Shown here: positions 17,848-26,597 of the stretch, one piece after another
Layout of the letters: each line of letters starts with the position of its first letter
Numbering within the stretch: position 1 is the first letter of the stretch
NCBI GenBank assembly: GCA_965183885.1
Contig: OZ238992.1
Coordinates: forward strand, 62,001 to 126,000
Length of the DNA: 64,000 bases
Direction: 5' to 3'
Source: UWMA-0277 sp965183885
GTDB lineage: Bacteria; Bacteroidota; Bacteroidia; Flavobacteriales; BACL11
The notes under the pieces: generated by a model
Told to the model about the DNA's origin: nothing
The model's database searches: none
What the model saw: only the letters and a program-made list of their open reading frames with translations
Translations under genes and position numbers: made by a program

Positions 17848-17922
17848 GTTTTTAGAAATGAGTTTTAAGCCCCCAAATGCAATAATCATTTAGGGTTTTC
17901 AACATTTTTTTAAAACTCTTAT

Positions 17923-18474
17923 TTAAAAGATTTTAGGATTGTAATATTCAGGTATTTTTCCCTTTACACTTACAAATTCTTCTTGCAGATATAACATATC
18001 TTTCTCAAAATCTCCAGTAGTAAAAAATCTCCCCCCTATTCCTACTTCTTTTTTTTCATAGTCCATTTTTAATAATAATATAGGTACGCCTGCTTTATCT
18101 GCAATATGATAAAAGCCACTTTTCCACTTTTTAACTTGTTTTCGAGTACCCTCTGGAGCTAAAGCAAGTATTAAATGAGTATTATCATTAAACATATTTA
18201 CTACTTGCTCTACTATATTATGTTTTGAATTTCTATAAATAGGAATTCCCCCATTAAACTTAATTAAACTCCCTAAAATAGGTAAAAATAATTCTCCTTT
18301 AATAAGGTATTTAGGAGCAACACCTGCAATATAAGCATAACACCTTCCTATTAAAAAGTCCCAATTTGAAGTATGTGGAGCAGAAATAACAATACACTTA
18401 TCAGGAAAATCTGTTGCCCCTACAACCTTCCATCCATTAAGTTTAAATATTAGTTTTGATAGTAAACGTTTCAT
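17923..18474 (-). CDS. PlsC-like 1-acyl-glycerol-3-phosphate acyltransferase family protein
   Basis: The 183-residue protein has the HX4D motif of glycerophosphate acyltransferases (APHTSNWDF, H34 and D39) and a PEGTR motif near residue 130 for substrate binding, with GGIPIYRN between them. The length is short but normal for the Bacteroidota subgroup. It would acylate a lysophospholipid or related substrate at the inner membrane; the exact acceptor is not determined by the motifs. It stands alone between purL (same strand) and the divergent hypothetical gene at 18558. Confidence 0.82.
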   Translation of the reverse strand: MKRLLSKLIFKLNGWKVVGATDFPDKCIVISAPHTSNWDFLIGRCYAYIAGVAPKYLIKGELFLPILGSLIKFNGGIPIYRNSKHNIVEQVVNMFNDNTHLILALAPEGTRKQVKKWKSGFYHIADKAGVPILLLKMDYEKKEVGIGGRFFTTGDFEKDMLYLQEEFVSVKGKIPEYYNPKIF

Positions 18475-18528
18475 AATAAAAGTTTTTACAAAGAAAAAAA
18501 CATTTTCTAATTATATCAGCAAAAATTG

Positions 18529-18536
18529 TAGATTTG
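18529..18536 (+). promoter_or_regulatory. Promoter -7 box (TAGATTTG) of the 18558 operon
   Basis: TAGATTTGC lies 21 bp before the ATG at 18558. It shows that the TTG at 18534, which would extend the ORF, is inside the promoter and is not the start. Confidence 0.6.
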
Positions 18537-18557
18537 CATCACAAAAAAATAATTATC

Positions 18558-19175
18558 ATGAAAGCAAAACAAATTGCACTTATCCTTATTCCTTTAAATA
18601 TTATTCTAGCTTACTTTGTATTTAACAGTGTTGATAGCGAAGTTGAGTTCCAAAAAGTTGCTAAAATAAGAATTGCAGAGAATGTACAAAAACTAAAAGA
18701 TTTAAGACAAGTACAAATTTCATACAAAAAAGTAAATAATACGTATGCAAATGATTTTGATTTACTAATTGATTTCTTAGAGCATGACTCATTAGCAATA
18801 ATTAAGGCTATTGGTGAAACTCCAGATACTTTAACTGATATACAAGCACTAGAATTAGGAATAATTAGCAGAGATACAGCTTATGTATTAGCTAAAGAGA
18901 TTGTATTTGATGATGCTTATTTAAACAGCAGAAATGAGGATTTCCCTCTAGACTTAACAAAACTAACTCAAATACCTCATACTAACGAAGAGTATGTAGT
19001 AGATGCTGGCATGATTGAAAAAGGGAAAGTAGCCGTTCAAGTATTTGAGATATCTGCTTCTTATGGAACTATATTTACAGGACTTGATGCTGAAAATAAA
19101 AGTTATGAGTTAGATAACTCACTAAAAGTAGGATCAATGACTGAAGCTTCATTAAATGGAAACTGGGGAGAATAA
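18558..19175 (+). CDS. Conserved hypothetical protein with an N-terminal membrane anchor
   Basis: I place the start at the ATG at 18558 (205 residues), because the in-frame TTG further upstream is part of the -7 box. Residues 5-25 (QIALILIPLNIILAYFVFNSV) form a membrane helix or uncleaved signal; the rest is soluble and presumably periplasmic, starting with a helical region (VAKIRIAENVQKLKDLRQVQISYKK). I recognise no domain. The gene overlaps the DUF3822 gene by 20 bases, and that one overlaps rsmD by 10, so all three are translated from one mRNA. Confidence 0.65.
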   Translation: MKAKQIALILIPLNIILAYFVFNSVDSEVEFQKVAKIRIAENVQKLKDLRQVQISYKKVNNTYANDFDLLIDFLEHDSLAIIKAIGETPDTLTDIQALELGIISRDTAYVLAKEIVFDDAYLNSRNEDFPLDLTKLTQIPHTNEEYVVDAGMIEKGKVAVQVFEISASYGTIFTGLDAENKSYELDNSLKVGSMTEASLNGNWGE

Positions 19176-20007
19176 TCCTATTACAATACAAGCCAAAAGC
19201 TTTAGTAGTAGCTTAACTGAACACTGTCACCTAGCTATTGAACTAGGAATTAATCGTTTTAGTTACTCTATTGTTGATACTAAAAGCTTAACTTATCAAT
19301 ATTTTAAGAGCCACACCATAGTAAGTACTTCTATTACAAATGCTGCTAAAGAAATTACAACACTAATAAATGCTGATGACCTTATTAAGACTAACTTTTT
19401 ATCACAATCAGTTGCTTTTATAAACTGTCCTAGCACCTTAGTGCCTTCAACAATTTACAACCCTAAAAACAACAAAGAACTACTTGAGTTAAATACTAAA
19501 GTATTTCCTACTATTAACGTTGATAAAATAAAAGCTCAGGACTTACATCTTATTTACACTCTACCAGAGGAAATCTATAATATTGCAAATGATTATTTCC
19601 CTAAAGCAAAACTATATTCTCAGGAATCAGTAGCAATAGAACAATATTCAAAACTTAATAATAAAAATGAAAAGGCTTACCTTTATATAAGTGATAAAAG
19701 GCTAAATATTAGCATCTTTAAAAACGGTAAACTTGTATTTAATAATTCATTTGAATATACTGCCAAAGAAGATATACTTTACTTTACCCTTTTTAGTTTT
19801 GAACAATTAAAATTAAGCACTGAAAACATCGTAGTAGTGCTATTTGGTGCTATTGAAGAGAACAGTGACTTATACACTCTATTATATGATTATATTAGGA
19901 ATATTGAGCTAGGAGAAAGAACAAGTGAACTTAATTTTCCTCCAGCATTTAACAACTTACCTAAGCAAAAGTATTTTAACTTATTTACCCAATTTTTATG
20001 CGTATAA
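19156..20007 (+). CDS. DUF3822 family protein (actin-like ATPase fold)
   Basis: The 283-residue product matches the Bacteroidota family DUF3822 by its opening HLAIELGINRFSYSIVD and its constant position directly upstream of rsmD. The beta-rich two-part layout (repeats of strand, then IALxxY) resembles the ASKHA/actin-like fold, but no clear phosphate-binding motif is seen. The function of the family is not known. It overlaps the preceding gene by 20 bases and rsmD by 10 bases, which implies translational coupling with the rRNA methyltransferase; a role connected with ribosome assembly is only a guess from this link. Confidence 0.75.
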   Translation: METGENNPITIQAKSFSSSLTEHCHLAIELGINRFSYSIVDTKSLTYQYFKSHTIVSTSITNAAKEITTLINADDLIKTNFLSQSVAFINCPSTLVPSTIYNPKNNKELLELNTKVFPTINVDKIKAQDLHLIYTLPEEIYNIANDYFPKAKLYSQESVAIEQYSKLNNKNEKAYLYISDKRLNISIFKNGKLVFNNSFEYTAKEDILYFTLFSFEQLKLSTENIVVVLFGAIEENSDLYTLLYDYIRNIELGERTSELNFPPAFNNLPKQKYFNLFTQFLCV

Positions 20008-20522
20008 TTTCTGGAACACATAAAGGAAGACGCTTAATTGCCCCTAACAATTTACCTGTACGACCTACTACCGACAGAGCTAAAGAAGCACTTTTCAACA
20101 TCCTAGAAAACCGCTACTATTTTGACAATAAAAATGTTTTAGACTTATTTTCAGGAACAGGAAATATAGCCTATGAATTTGCCTCAAGAGGAACAGAAAA
20201 GGTAACTGCAGTTGACAATAACTATTCTTGCATTAGCTATATTGAAAAAATAAGTAATGAGCTTGGATTTAAGATAGAAGCCCTGAAATCAGATTGCTTA
20301 CAGTACCTGAGAAACAACAAACAACAATACAACTTTATATTTGCGGATCCACCTTATAATTATGAGCAGTACCAAGAATTAAAGACACTAATTATTGAAA
20401 ATAATTTAGTAAAAAAAGATGGCTGTTTAATTATTGAGCATGATAAAGACACTGAGTTTATTGACAAAGATGTTGAGCTTAGAAAATACGGAACTGTTCA
20501 TTTTAGCATATTCTCATTCTAA
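19998..20522 (+). CDS. rsmD: 16S rRNA (guanine(966)-N(2))-methyltransferase RsmD
   Basis: The 174-residue protein starts MRIISGTHKGRRLIAP, followed by VRPTTDRAKEALFNIL, the SAM-binding loop VLDLFSGTGNIAYEFASRG and the catalytic FADPPYNYEQY, all diagnostic for RsmD. It methylates G966 of 16S rRNA during 30S assembly. The start overlaps the end of the DUF3822 gene by 10 bases. Downstream lies coaD, which in many bacteria forms a pair with rsmD; here coaD has its own promoter at 20598-20629. Confidence 0.93.
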   Translation: MRIISGTHKGRRLIAPNNLPVRPTTDRAKEALFNILENRYYFDNKNVLDLFSGTGNIAYEFASRGTEKVTAVDNNYSCISYIEKISNELGFKIEALKSDCLQYLRNNKQQYNFIFADPPYNYEQYQELKTLIIENNLVKKDGCLIIEHDKDTEFIDKDVELRKYGTVHFSIFSF

Positions 20523-20597
20523 ACCATAGAGCGATAACCCAATAAATTCAATACCCCACCCTTTACTAGCAATTAACTCGATCTAAAACTTCATTGC

Positions 20598-20629
20598 TTG
20601 TAATAAGCTTGTTTATTTTACTACTTTTG
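20598..20629 (+). promoter_or_regulatory. Promoter of coaD (TTG-N21-TACTTTTG)
   Basis: TTG at 20598-20600 and TACTTTTG at 20622-20629 are 21 bp apart, the same geometry as at ddl. The -7 box ends 15 bp before the coaD ATG. Confidence 0.7.
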
Positions 20630-20644
20630 AGTAAAATTTAATAC

Positions 20645-21103
20645 ATGTCAAAAATTGCAATCTTTCCGGGGTCATTTGCTCCATTTACAGTTGGGCACCA
20701 ATCTATAGTTGATAGAGCCCTACCCTTATTCGATAAAATAATAATTGCCGTAGGAACAAACTCTGATAAAAATCAAGCTTTTTCTACAGCACAACGTATA
20801 GATTGGATAAAAGCAGTTTACAATAACAACCCTAAGATTGAGATTAAAAGTTACGAAGGCTTAACAGTAGATTTTTGCAAAGCAGAAAAAGCTAACTATA
20901 TCCTTAGAGGACTTAGAGACTCGCATGATTTTAAGTTTGAAAAAAATATTGCACAAATGAATAAAGAGTTAAATCCAAATGTAGAAACTATATTCATTAT
21001 CACACCTCCAGAAATTTCTCATATCTCATCTTCTATAGTTAGAGATATTCTGAAAAATGGAGGAAATGTAACACAATTTATTCCTAAAGAAATTAACCTT
21101 TAA
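20645..21103 (+). CDS. coaD: Pantetheine-phosphate adenylyltransferase
   Basis: The 152-residue protein has the nucleotidyltransferase motif FTVGH (residues 14-18), RGLRDSHDFKFEKNIAQMNKELNP, and the SSSIVRDI segment near the C-terminus that binds the nucleotide; all are CoaD hallmarks. It makes dephospho-CoA from 4'-phosphopantetheine and ATP. One oddity is GSFAPFT at residues 9-15, where nearly all CoaD proteins have GSFDP(F/V)T, so the conserved Asp is Ala. The other catalytic residues are intact, and the gene is otherwise normal in length and context. Confidence 0.9.
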   Translation: MSKIAIFPGSFAPFTVGHQSIVDRALPLFDKIIIAVGTNSDKNQAFSTAQRIDWIKAVYNNNPKIEIKSYEGLTVDFCKAEKANYILRGLRDSHDFKFEKNIAQMNKELNPNVETIFIITPPEISHISSSIVRDILKNGGNVTQFIPKEINL

Positions 21104-21114
21104 ATTAAAACAAA

Positions 21115-22092
21115 ATGAAGCTAAAAAATCTATTGGTAATTGCACTAGTTGCTTTACTATATTCATGCTCAAACAATAACTCTAATTATGTAACTGTAAG
21201 CGGAACAATTACTAACCCTATAGGGGATACTGTTAAATTTATACTAAACGATACTAGTTATGTCACTACCTTATCAGATGAAAATAACTTTACAATCATC
21301 CTCCCTATTGATACTGCAACTTACTTAAATTTTGCACATGGAGATGAAAGTACAGCTATGTACTTAAATGAAGGAGAAACTGTTAATTTAACAATTGATA
21401 CTGATCTTTTTGATGAAACAATTACTTATACAGGATCTGAAGAATCTTCATTTTTAGCTAAAAAATACTTGCTAAATGAAGAAGCCAATATATATGGACA
21501 ATTATTCACCACTAAAAAAGAGGAGTTTATTAGCAACCTAAACAAACATATCTCTATTCTTGAACAAGAACTTGCTACCATAAACAATAAGTCGTTTGTT
21601 ATTTCTGAAAAAGAAAACAATGTGAAAATGGCTAACTATTACATTGAAAAGATTGAAACAATTAATAAGCTACCAAAAAAAGGGGAGCCTGCTATTGACT
21701 TTACATATCCTGATAAAGAAGGAAATGAATTTTCATTATCTACATTTAATGGAAGCCTAGTTTATGTTGATGTATGGGCGACATGGTGCGCTCCTTGCAA
21801 AGCAGAAATTCCAGCTTTAAAACAGTTAGAAAAAGACTATTATAACAATAATATTACATTCCTAAGTGTATCAGTTGATACAGATAAAGAAGCATGGTTA
21901 AATATGCTAACTGAAAAACAACTAGGAGGCATACAATTATGGGCTAATGGCTGGAGCCAAATCACTAAGAATTATGCAATAAATGGCATCCCAAGATTTA
22001 TGCTTTTTGATGTAAAAGGAAATGTGATTTCATTAGATGCACCAAGACCCTCTTCAACTGAAATTAGAGCTTTATTAGATGCCAACTTATAA
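21115..22092 (+). CDS. TlpA-like thioredoxin-fold lipoprotein (DUF4369-type N-terminus)
   Basis: The 325-residue protein begins with a lipoprotein signal (LLYSC, Cys at 18), so it is tethered to a membrane. Residues about 20-120 form a beta domain (VSGTITNPIGDTVKF...) like DUF4369, and residues about 190-325 are a thioredoxin/AhpC-TSA domain with the redox motif WATWCAPCKAEIP. It should reduce or exchange disulfides in the periplasm, for example in cytochrome c maturation or oxidative stress. It follows coaD by 11 bp and precedes a small membrane protein gene by 19 bp, so the three may be co-transcribed. Confidence 0.87.
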   Translation: MKLKNLLVIALVALLYSCSNNNSNYVTVSGTITNPIGDTVKFILNDTSYVTTLSDENNFTIILPIDTATYLNFAHGDESTAMYLNEGETVNLTIDTDLFDETITYTGSEESSFLAKKYLLNEEANIYGQLFTTKKEEFISNLNKHISILEQELATINNKSFVISEKENNVKMANYYIEKIETINKLPKKGEPAIDFTYPDKEGNEFSLSTFNGSLVYVDVWATWCAPCKAEIPALKQLEKDYYNNNITFLSVSVDTDKEAWLNMLTEKQLGGIQLWANGWSQITKNYAINGIPRFMLFDVKGNVISLDAPRPSSTEIRALLDANL

Positions 22093-22111
22093 ATAATTTT
22101 CTTTAATCGCT

Positions 22112-22711
22112 ATGCCTGGAGGAGGATCCATACAAAACATGACCAATGCCTTAAAGAATAACAAAATTCTTTTAGGTACAAAAAGGCGTTTATTTAAAAG
22201 CAAATTTCAGATACTCAGAGAAGATTATCAAATTGCTTCAGGTATTATTATTAAAGGTAAAAAAGCTACACAAGAAGAGCTTTGTGAAATCAGGAGTAAA
22301 ATCCTTCAAGAAAGAAAACGAGAAAATAAAATTTTACTTATTATTTTAATTCTAGTCCTATTAACTCTTAGCAGTTTTACTTATTTAATGTTAGCTAAGA
22401 GAACTACTAAATCTTCTTTTAAAATAGAAAGTACAATAGAAAATCAGATTAATTATACTGAAAATATGGCAATAGGGCTACAATTAATGGCTGATAAGAA
22501 ATGGTTCTATGCTGCAGGGTATTTTGAGAATGCATTATTACAAATCCCGAATGACACTGAGGCTGAATACAATCTAGCTCTCTCCTACTCCCTATTATGT
22601 TCTACCAAACAAGAAGCTTGCAAGAAAGCTAATATTACAGTTAACAGATTAATCAAAAACAACCCCGAGAATAATAATTTTAAGGAACTAAAATCAAAAT
22701 ATTTACAGTAA
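22112..22711 (+). CDS. Single-pass membrane protein with a TPR-like C-terminus
   Basis: The 199-residue product has a basic, cytoplasmic N-terminal part (residues 1-70, opening MPGGGSIQNMTNALKNNKILL), one membrane helix (about 73-93, LLIILILVLLTLSSFTYLML) and a C-terminal part with helical pairs (GLQLMADKKWFYAAGYFENALLQIPNDTEAEYNLALSYSLL) that fit one or two TPR repeats. I do not know its function. The opening glycine-rich MPGGGS stretch looks like a conserved start in similar Bacteroidota proteins. It follows the TlpA-like gene by 19 bp. Confidence 0.65.
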   Translation: MPGGGSIQNMTNALKNNKILLGTKRRLFKSKFQILREDYQIASGIIIKGKKATQEELCEIRSKILQERKRENKILLIILILVLLTLSSFTYLMLAKRTTKSSFKIESTIENQINYTENMAIGLQLMADKKWFYAAGYFENALLQIPNDTEAEYNLALSYSLLCSTKQEACKKANITVNRLIKNNPENNNFKELKSKYLQ

Positions 22712-22719
22712 GCCTATCT

Positions 22720-23538
22720 CTATCGATAATACTGCTCAAGGCTAATGGAAACTCCAGTATTAAACTCTACCTTCTCCCCAAAAATTTCTGCTGGAATCCA
22801 CATTGGCATTGATTTTACAAACCTTATTAATTCGTCATCACATCTTTGCCCTAGTCCCTTTCTAATTTCAATATTCTTTATGCTTCCTATAGTATCAATT
22901 GTAAAAGAACAAGAAATTAAATCATTCATTCTATTATGGCTGCTGCTTCTACATCCATTAAAATCAGATTTAATAAACTCTCGTATTGCTTTTCTACCTC
23001 CTGGAAAATAAGCTGGAATTAAAAAAGGATTCCCTTTCTCTTTTTCTCCTTGAACTATTAAATCAACTTCCTTATCATTTCTGTTAAAATACCTAACCTC
23101 TTTATAATCATTATGTATTAACCTATTTATAGTTATATAGTAGCTGTAAACTGAGTCCTTGTGTGTTAATGCCGAGTCTTGATCAAAATAAAAGGTCCTG
23201 AAACTAATACAATCTCTTTCATAATAGTTTTTTGCTTTATTATGATGCGTAACATCAATAGCATTTTTCAAATCATCACAATATCCACAAAGATCATTCT
23301 GGTTCTTTTTTGCTAATGCTCTATTAAAATATGAACTAACTTGTACATAGTAAGACAATGAAGTTGTGAAAAAAGAAACAGCCTTTTTATAATCTCCCTT
23401 TTTATACGCAGCTACCCCTTTATTATGATAGTTTATTGACCTTCCAGCCTTTTTAGGAGTAAAAGAATGAGCATTTTGTGAAAATGAATTTGCTGACAAG
23501 CAAAATATAATTAGTAAACTTAAAAAATACCTTATCAT
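22720..23538 (-). CDS. Secreted protein with TPR-like repeat and TonB C-terminal-like domain
   Basis: The 272-residue product has a signal peptide (1-20, ending SFSQ). Residues 37-90 (YHNKGVAAYKKGDYKKAVSFFTTSL...YFNRALAKKN) are a TPR-type helical repeat, and residues about 175-272 (FPGGRKAIREFI ... SFTIDTIGSIKNIEIRKGL ... DELIRFVKSMPMWIPA) match the TonB C-terminal domain found in many Bacteroidota proteins. There is no membrane anchor for energy transduction, so it is probably not a working TonB, but a relative of these domains with another role. It converges with the gene at 22112. Its promoter could not be identified. Confidence 0.72.
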   Translation of the reverse strand: MIRYFLSLLIIFCLSANSFSQNAHSFTPKKAGRSINYHNKGVAAYKKGDYKKAVSFFTTSLSYYVQVSSYFNRALAKKNQNDLCGYCDDLKNAIDVTHHNKAKNYYERDCISFRTFYFDQDSALTHKDSVYSYYITINRLIHNDYKEVRYFNRNDKEVDLIVQGEKEKGNPFLIPAYFPGGRKAIREFIKSDFNGCRSSSHNRMNDLISCSFTIDTIGSIKNIEIRKGLGQRCDDELIRFVKSMPMWIPAEIFGEKVEFNTGVSISLEQYYR

Positions 23539-23643
23539 ATGATAAAAATATAAATTTTATTTCTCAAAACCTATTTTTTAACTATTTATAATCTAGTGTT
23601 TCCCAAGTACTATGCTTAGCATAACATTCTATTTTATATGATT

Positions 23644-23651
23644 TATTTTTG
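23644..23651 (+). promoter_or_regulatory. Promoter -7 box (TATTTTTG) of the 23676 gene
   Basis: TATTTTTG lies 24 bp before the ATG. No TTG is present at -33. Confidence 0.5.
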
Positions 23652-23675
23652 TAACATCACTAATAAATTATAAAT

Positions 23676-24233
23676 ATGAAAAAACTAATAATAGTACTAC
23701 TAGGACTGATACTTATAAATAATACAGCTTATAGTAAAGATAAAGAAAAGCAAAAAGACAGATTTTGGTTTAATATGGGTGGAGGGAATTATAACTCAGC
23801 CACACAAAATGCTGGAGTGTTATATCTAAGCCTTAACAAATCAACAAATAACTCTATCTTTAAATTAAGATTAATAACGCATGAGGAAGTTGATTTTGCA
23901 ATATTCTCCCCTCCTCCTAAAGAGGTATTTAATAGTATTGGATTATTAATAGGAAGAATAGAAACTACAAACAGGTTACAGATGCAACTTACAACAGGGA
24001 TTGGATTCAACTCAGTAAGACGAAGAGGAAAAGCAACAGGCTATGATTCATGGATTGGTCCCACTAACTACTCAGAAGATAAATTTATTACAGCATCAGT
24101 TTTATTTGAGCTTGAATTATCAGTCTTACTCTCAAAAAGATTTGGATTAGGACTAGTACTCTTTACTGAAATTAATAAAGAAATCCCAATATCAGGAGTA
24201 GCTGTAAATTTTAGTATTGGTCAAATAAAATAA
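23676..24233 (+). CDS. Small secreted protein, probably an outer-membrane beta-barrel
   Basis: The 185-residue product has a signal peptide (1-20, ending AYSK or YS). The rest is glycine- and aromatic-rich with alternating beta pattern (FWFNMGGGNYNSATQNAGVLYLSLNK, LQMQLTTGIGFNSV, LFELELSVLLSKRFGLGLVLF), consistent with a small outer-membrane porin-like barrel. I do not recognise the family. It stands alone between divergent and convergent neighbours, has its own promoter and no homologous gene nearby. Confidence 0.6.
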   Translation: MKKLIIVLLGLILINNTAYSKDKEKQKDRFWFNMGGGNYNSATQNAGVLYLSLNKSTNNSIFKLRLITHEEVDFAIFSPPPKEVFNSIGLLIGRIETTNRLQMQLTTGIGFNSVRRRGKATGYDSWIGPTNYSEDKFITASVLFELELSVLLSKRFGLGLVLFTEINKEIPISGVAVNFSIGQIK

Positions 24234-24257
24234 TAAAAAACGTAATTATTAAAAACA

Positions 24258-26123
24258 TTATAATTCCATATATGCTTTAAATGCAGCTTGAAAATATAAT
24301 TCTGTTTCTTTTCTAATCCTTACTTCCTGTAAACTATCTTTAGCATTACTCTCAAATACTTTATTATAGCTTTCTGAAAATGCATAATTTGCTTCTGGCC
24401 TAATTAAACCATACCCTTTATGAAAGGCATAAGGAGCTGCTACTTTAGCAGTAGGATTAAATAAACTTTTCCCAAAAGTATAGGCTGATTTATCTAGCAT
24501 TAGTTGAGATAAAACTGTAGCACTTATATCAATCTGAGAACCCATTTTATGATGCTTCTTTCCTTTATATTCTTCTTTAAGTACTTCTCCCATCCATAGC
24601 ATTGGAATTTTAAAACGTTCCTTCTGTGCAACACGTCTTTTTATTGGAGAGCTATGGCTATGATCTGCCATAATTATAAAAAGTGTATTAGCATACCAAT
24701 CTTCATTCTTCACACTTTCCATAAAGTCACCTAAACACTTATCTGTATAAGCTACTGAGTTTACATACTTATCGTCCTTATGATTAAAACTTAACTTATG
24801 CTCTCCAGGAAAATCAAAAGGAGAGTGCGAACTAATAGTAAATAAACTACTCATAAATGGTTGAGGAAGCGTTTTTAACTCCTGTTTAAATTGCTTAAAT
24901 ATAAATTCATCATGCACTCCTAAAGCTCCAGACTGAAGGTATTCATAATCATTTTCATCTTTTACCAAATCAAAACCATTGGATAACAAATAGCCTTTTA
25001 TATTTCCGTAAGTAAGTTGTCCACCAAAAAAATAAGAAGAATGATACCCTTTAGCTGCTAAAGACTTATTTAAACAAGGTAGCTTTCGTGACTTATCGGC
25101 CTGATTAATAATAGCAACATAAGGAAATACAGGAAAAGAAGAATAAATAGAGGACATTGCTTGATCAGAAGTCCAACCATTAGCATAAAAATCAGTAAAT
25201 AATAAGCCCTCTTTCTCTAAAGCTTTAAAGTGTGGGGTAATGCCCTTTAGCCCATCTAAACTCTCTACATTATCGGCTGACCAGCTTTCTAATAATATAA
25301 AAACTATATTAGGGCTTGTTGTTGTAAGCACCATAGTATTTGTATCATTCTCTAGATTTTTAAGCCCCTGTATAAAAACTATTGCTTCTTCATCTGAGTG
25401 CTTTTTATAGGGATTACCATCTAAGCTACTTTTACTCTTTAAAATGCTTTGTAAGATATTCCAATTAGGATTTACAGCAATATCGTTTAGTATTACATTA
25501 TTAGAAAAATAAGCATCACTAAGGTTTATAGGTATAGGTTGAAAACCGCCTCTAACTCCTAACAATAGTATTCCTAACATTAAAGGTAATATGGCTACTT
25601 TAAATATTACACCTGTAATATTATTCTCTGTACCTGTAACTGGCAAATAAGGATGTACCTTTATTTTATAAACCTTAATAAAAATAAGGCCTATACCTAT
25701 AAAAAGAAATGTTGTTATAATATGCCCTATACTAGCTGTTGAAAACACCTCACTTGGGTTAGCAAAATGTGATAATGCTGTGAAATTTAATTTTGTATTC
25801 CATTCCGAATATAATGACACCTCCCCTCCATTTACTAATCCTGAAATAATAAGAAATAAACTAACTACTGCATAAATTAACTGAGCAATAAATTGTTTGT
25901 TACTTAAAAAAGAACCTAACCATATTAAAAGAGTAATTATAACTAACAAATAGCTAATAAAAGAAATATCTAACCCTAATGAATAAGGCAATACCTTAAC
26001 TATCTCTAAAAAAGAAGACTGAGTAACAGCATCTAAAAAAAAGCTTGCAAAAACAATACGGTTTATAAAAAAGAAAAACAACCAAAAAACAATAAAACGA
26101 AAGGTATAATTAAGGTATTTCAT
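24258..26123 (-). CDS. LTA synthase family sulfatase (membrane-anchored alkaline phosphatase-superfamily transferase)
   Basis: I use the ATG at 26123 (621 residues); a TTG one codon upstream is an unlikely start. The N-terminal 220 residues carry about five membrane helices, and the rest is a sulfatase-like domain: NIVFILLESWSADNVESLDG at about 272-291, the catalytic Thr in NGWTSDQAMSSIY, FTISSHSPFDFPG and the metal-binding MADHSHSS. Relatives transfer glycerol phosphate or phosphoethanolamine groups to envelope lipids. In a Gram-negative Bacteroidota the product is unlikely to be lipoteichoic acid; lipid A or glycolipid modification is more plausible. The NUDIX gene ends 3 bases upstream. 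Confidence 0.85.
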   Translation of the reverse strand: MKYLNYTFRFIVFWLFFFFINRIVFASFFLDAVTQSSFLEIVKVLPYSLGLDISFISYLLVIITLLIWLGSFLSNKQFIAQLIYAVVSLFLIISGLVNGGEVSLYSEWNTKLNFTALSHFANPSEVFSTASIGHIITTFLFIGIGLIFIKVYKIKVHPYLPVTGTENNITGVIFKVAILPLMLGILLLGVRGGFQPIPINLSDAYFSNNVILNDIAVNPNWNILQSILKSKSSLDGNPYKKHSDEEAIVFIQGLKNLENDTNTMVLTTTSPNIVFILLESWSADNVESLDGLKGITPHFKALEKEGLLFTDFYANGWTSDQAMSSIYSSFPVFPYVAIINQADKSRKLPCLNKSLAAKGYHSSYFFGGQLTYGNIKGYLLSNGFDLVKDENDYEYLQSGALGVHDEFIFKQFKQELKTLPQPFMSSLFTISSHSPFDFPGEHKLSFNHKDDKYVNSVAYTDKCLGDFMESVKNEDWYANTLFIIMADHSHSSPIKRRVAQKERFKIPMLWMGEVLKEEYKGKKHHKMGSQIDISATVLSQLMLDKSAYTFGKSLFNPTAKVAAPYAFHKGYGLIRPEANYAFSESYNKVFESNAKDSLQEVRIRKETELYFQAAFKAYMEL

Positions 26124-26126
26124 CAA

Positions 26127-26597
26127 TTAATATTTTAAGAGTTCAACAATATTTGCAAAGGAATTCGTTAGTTTTTCAGGGATATCTTTTTTATCTACCC
26201 AAACTACTGCTGTAATCCCTTCTTCAATCTGCGGAAGTAATTTTCCATTATAATTTGTTTTCATCTTAAACCAGTATGTCCTTTTTAGTATTCTTTCTCC
26301 ATTTAGTTCATAAGTATGATAAGTATCCTCCAAGGGAGAAGTAATAGCTAACCCTGATATCCCACACTCCTCTTCTACTTCTCTTACAGCACAAGATGTT
26401 ATCGTTTCATTAAGTTCTAATTTTCCTTTTGGTAAATCCCATTTTCCGTTTCTAAAGATCATTAGCAATTGGTTTTTATCATTATAAACTAATCCTCCAG
26501 CTGCTTCAATTAGCGTATAATTAGCGCAAAAACTTTCCCAATTATCCGTTATGATTTTAAGGGTATTATTTATGTAAACTTTATATTTTTGCGGCAT
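26127..26597 (-). CDS. NUDIX hydrolase
   Basis: I place the start at 26597 (about 156 residues, opening MPQKYKVYINN), which matches the start of related flavobacterial proteins; the ORF could extend 26 codons further but with no homology sense. The complete Nudix box GKLELNETITSCAVREVEEECGI (GX5EX7REVXEEXG) is present, preceded by AAGGLVYNDKNQLLMIFRNGKWDLPKG. It would hydrolyse a nucleoside diphosphate derivative. Its start codon (CAT on the plus strand at 26595-26597) overlaps the divergent pyrE ATG (26596-26598), and its first codons contain the pyrE -7 box. Its own promoter must lie inside the pyrE coding region. Confidence 0.85.
   Translation of the reverse strand: MPQKYKVYINNTLKIITDNWESFCANYTLIEAAGGLVYNDKNQLLMIFRNGKWDLPKGKLELNETITSCAVREVEEECGISGLAITSPLEDTYHTYELNGERILKRTYWFKMKTNYNGKLLPQIEEGITAVVWVDKKDIPEKLTNSFANIVELLKY
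26584..26591 (+). promoter_or_regulatory. Promoter -7 box (TATTTTTG) of pyrE
   Basis: TATTTTTG is part of ATATTTTTGCGGCA (26583-26596), the same 14-mer found in inverted orientation between sucC and its neighbour. It ends 4 bp before the pyrE ATG, so the mRNA should be leaderless or nearly so. Confidence 0.65.

Noticed and set aside
18534..18557. An upstream TTG start for the hypothetical gene at 18558
   Set aside because: The TTG is part of the TAGATTTG -7 box, so it would not be transcribed.
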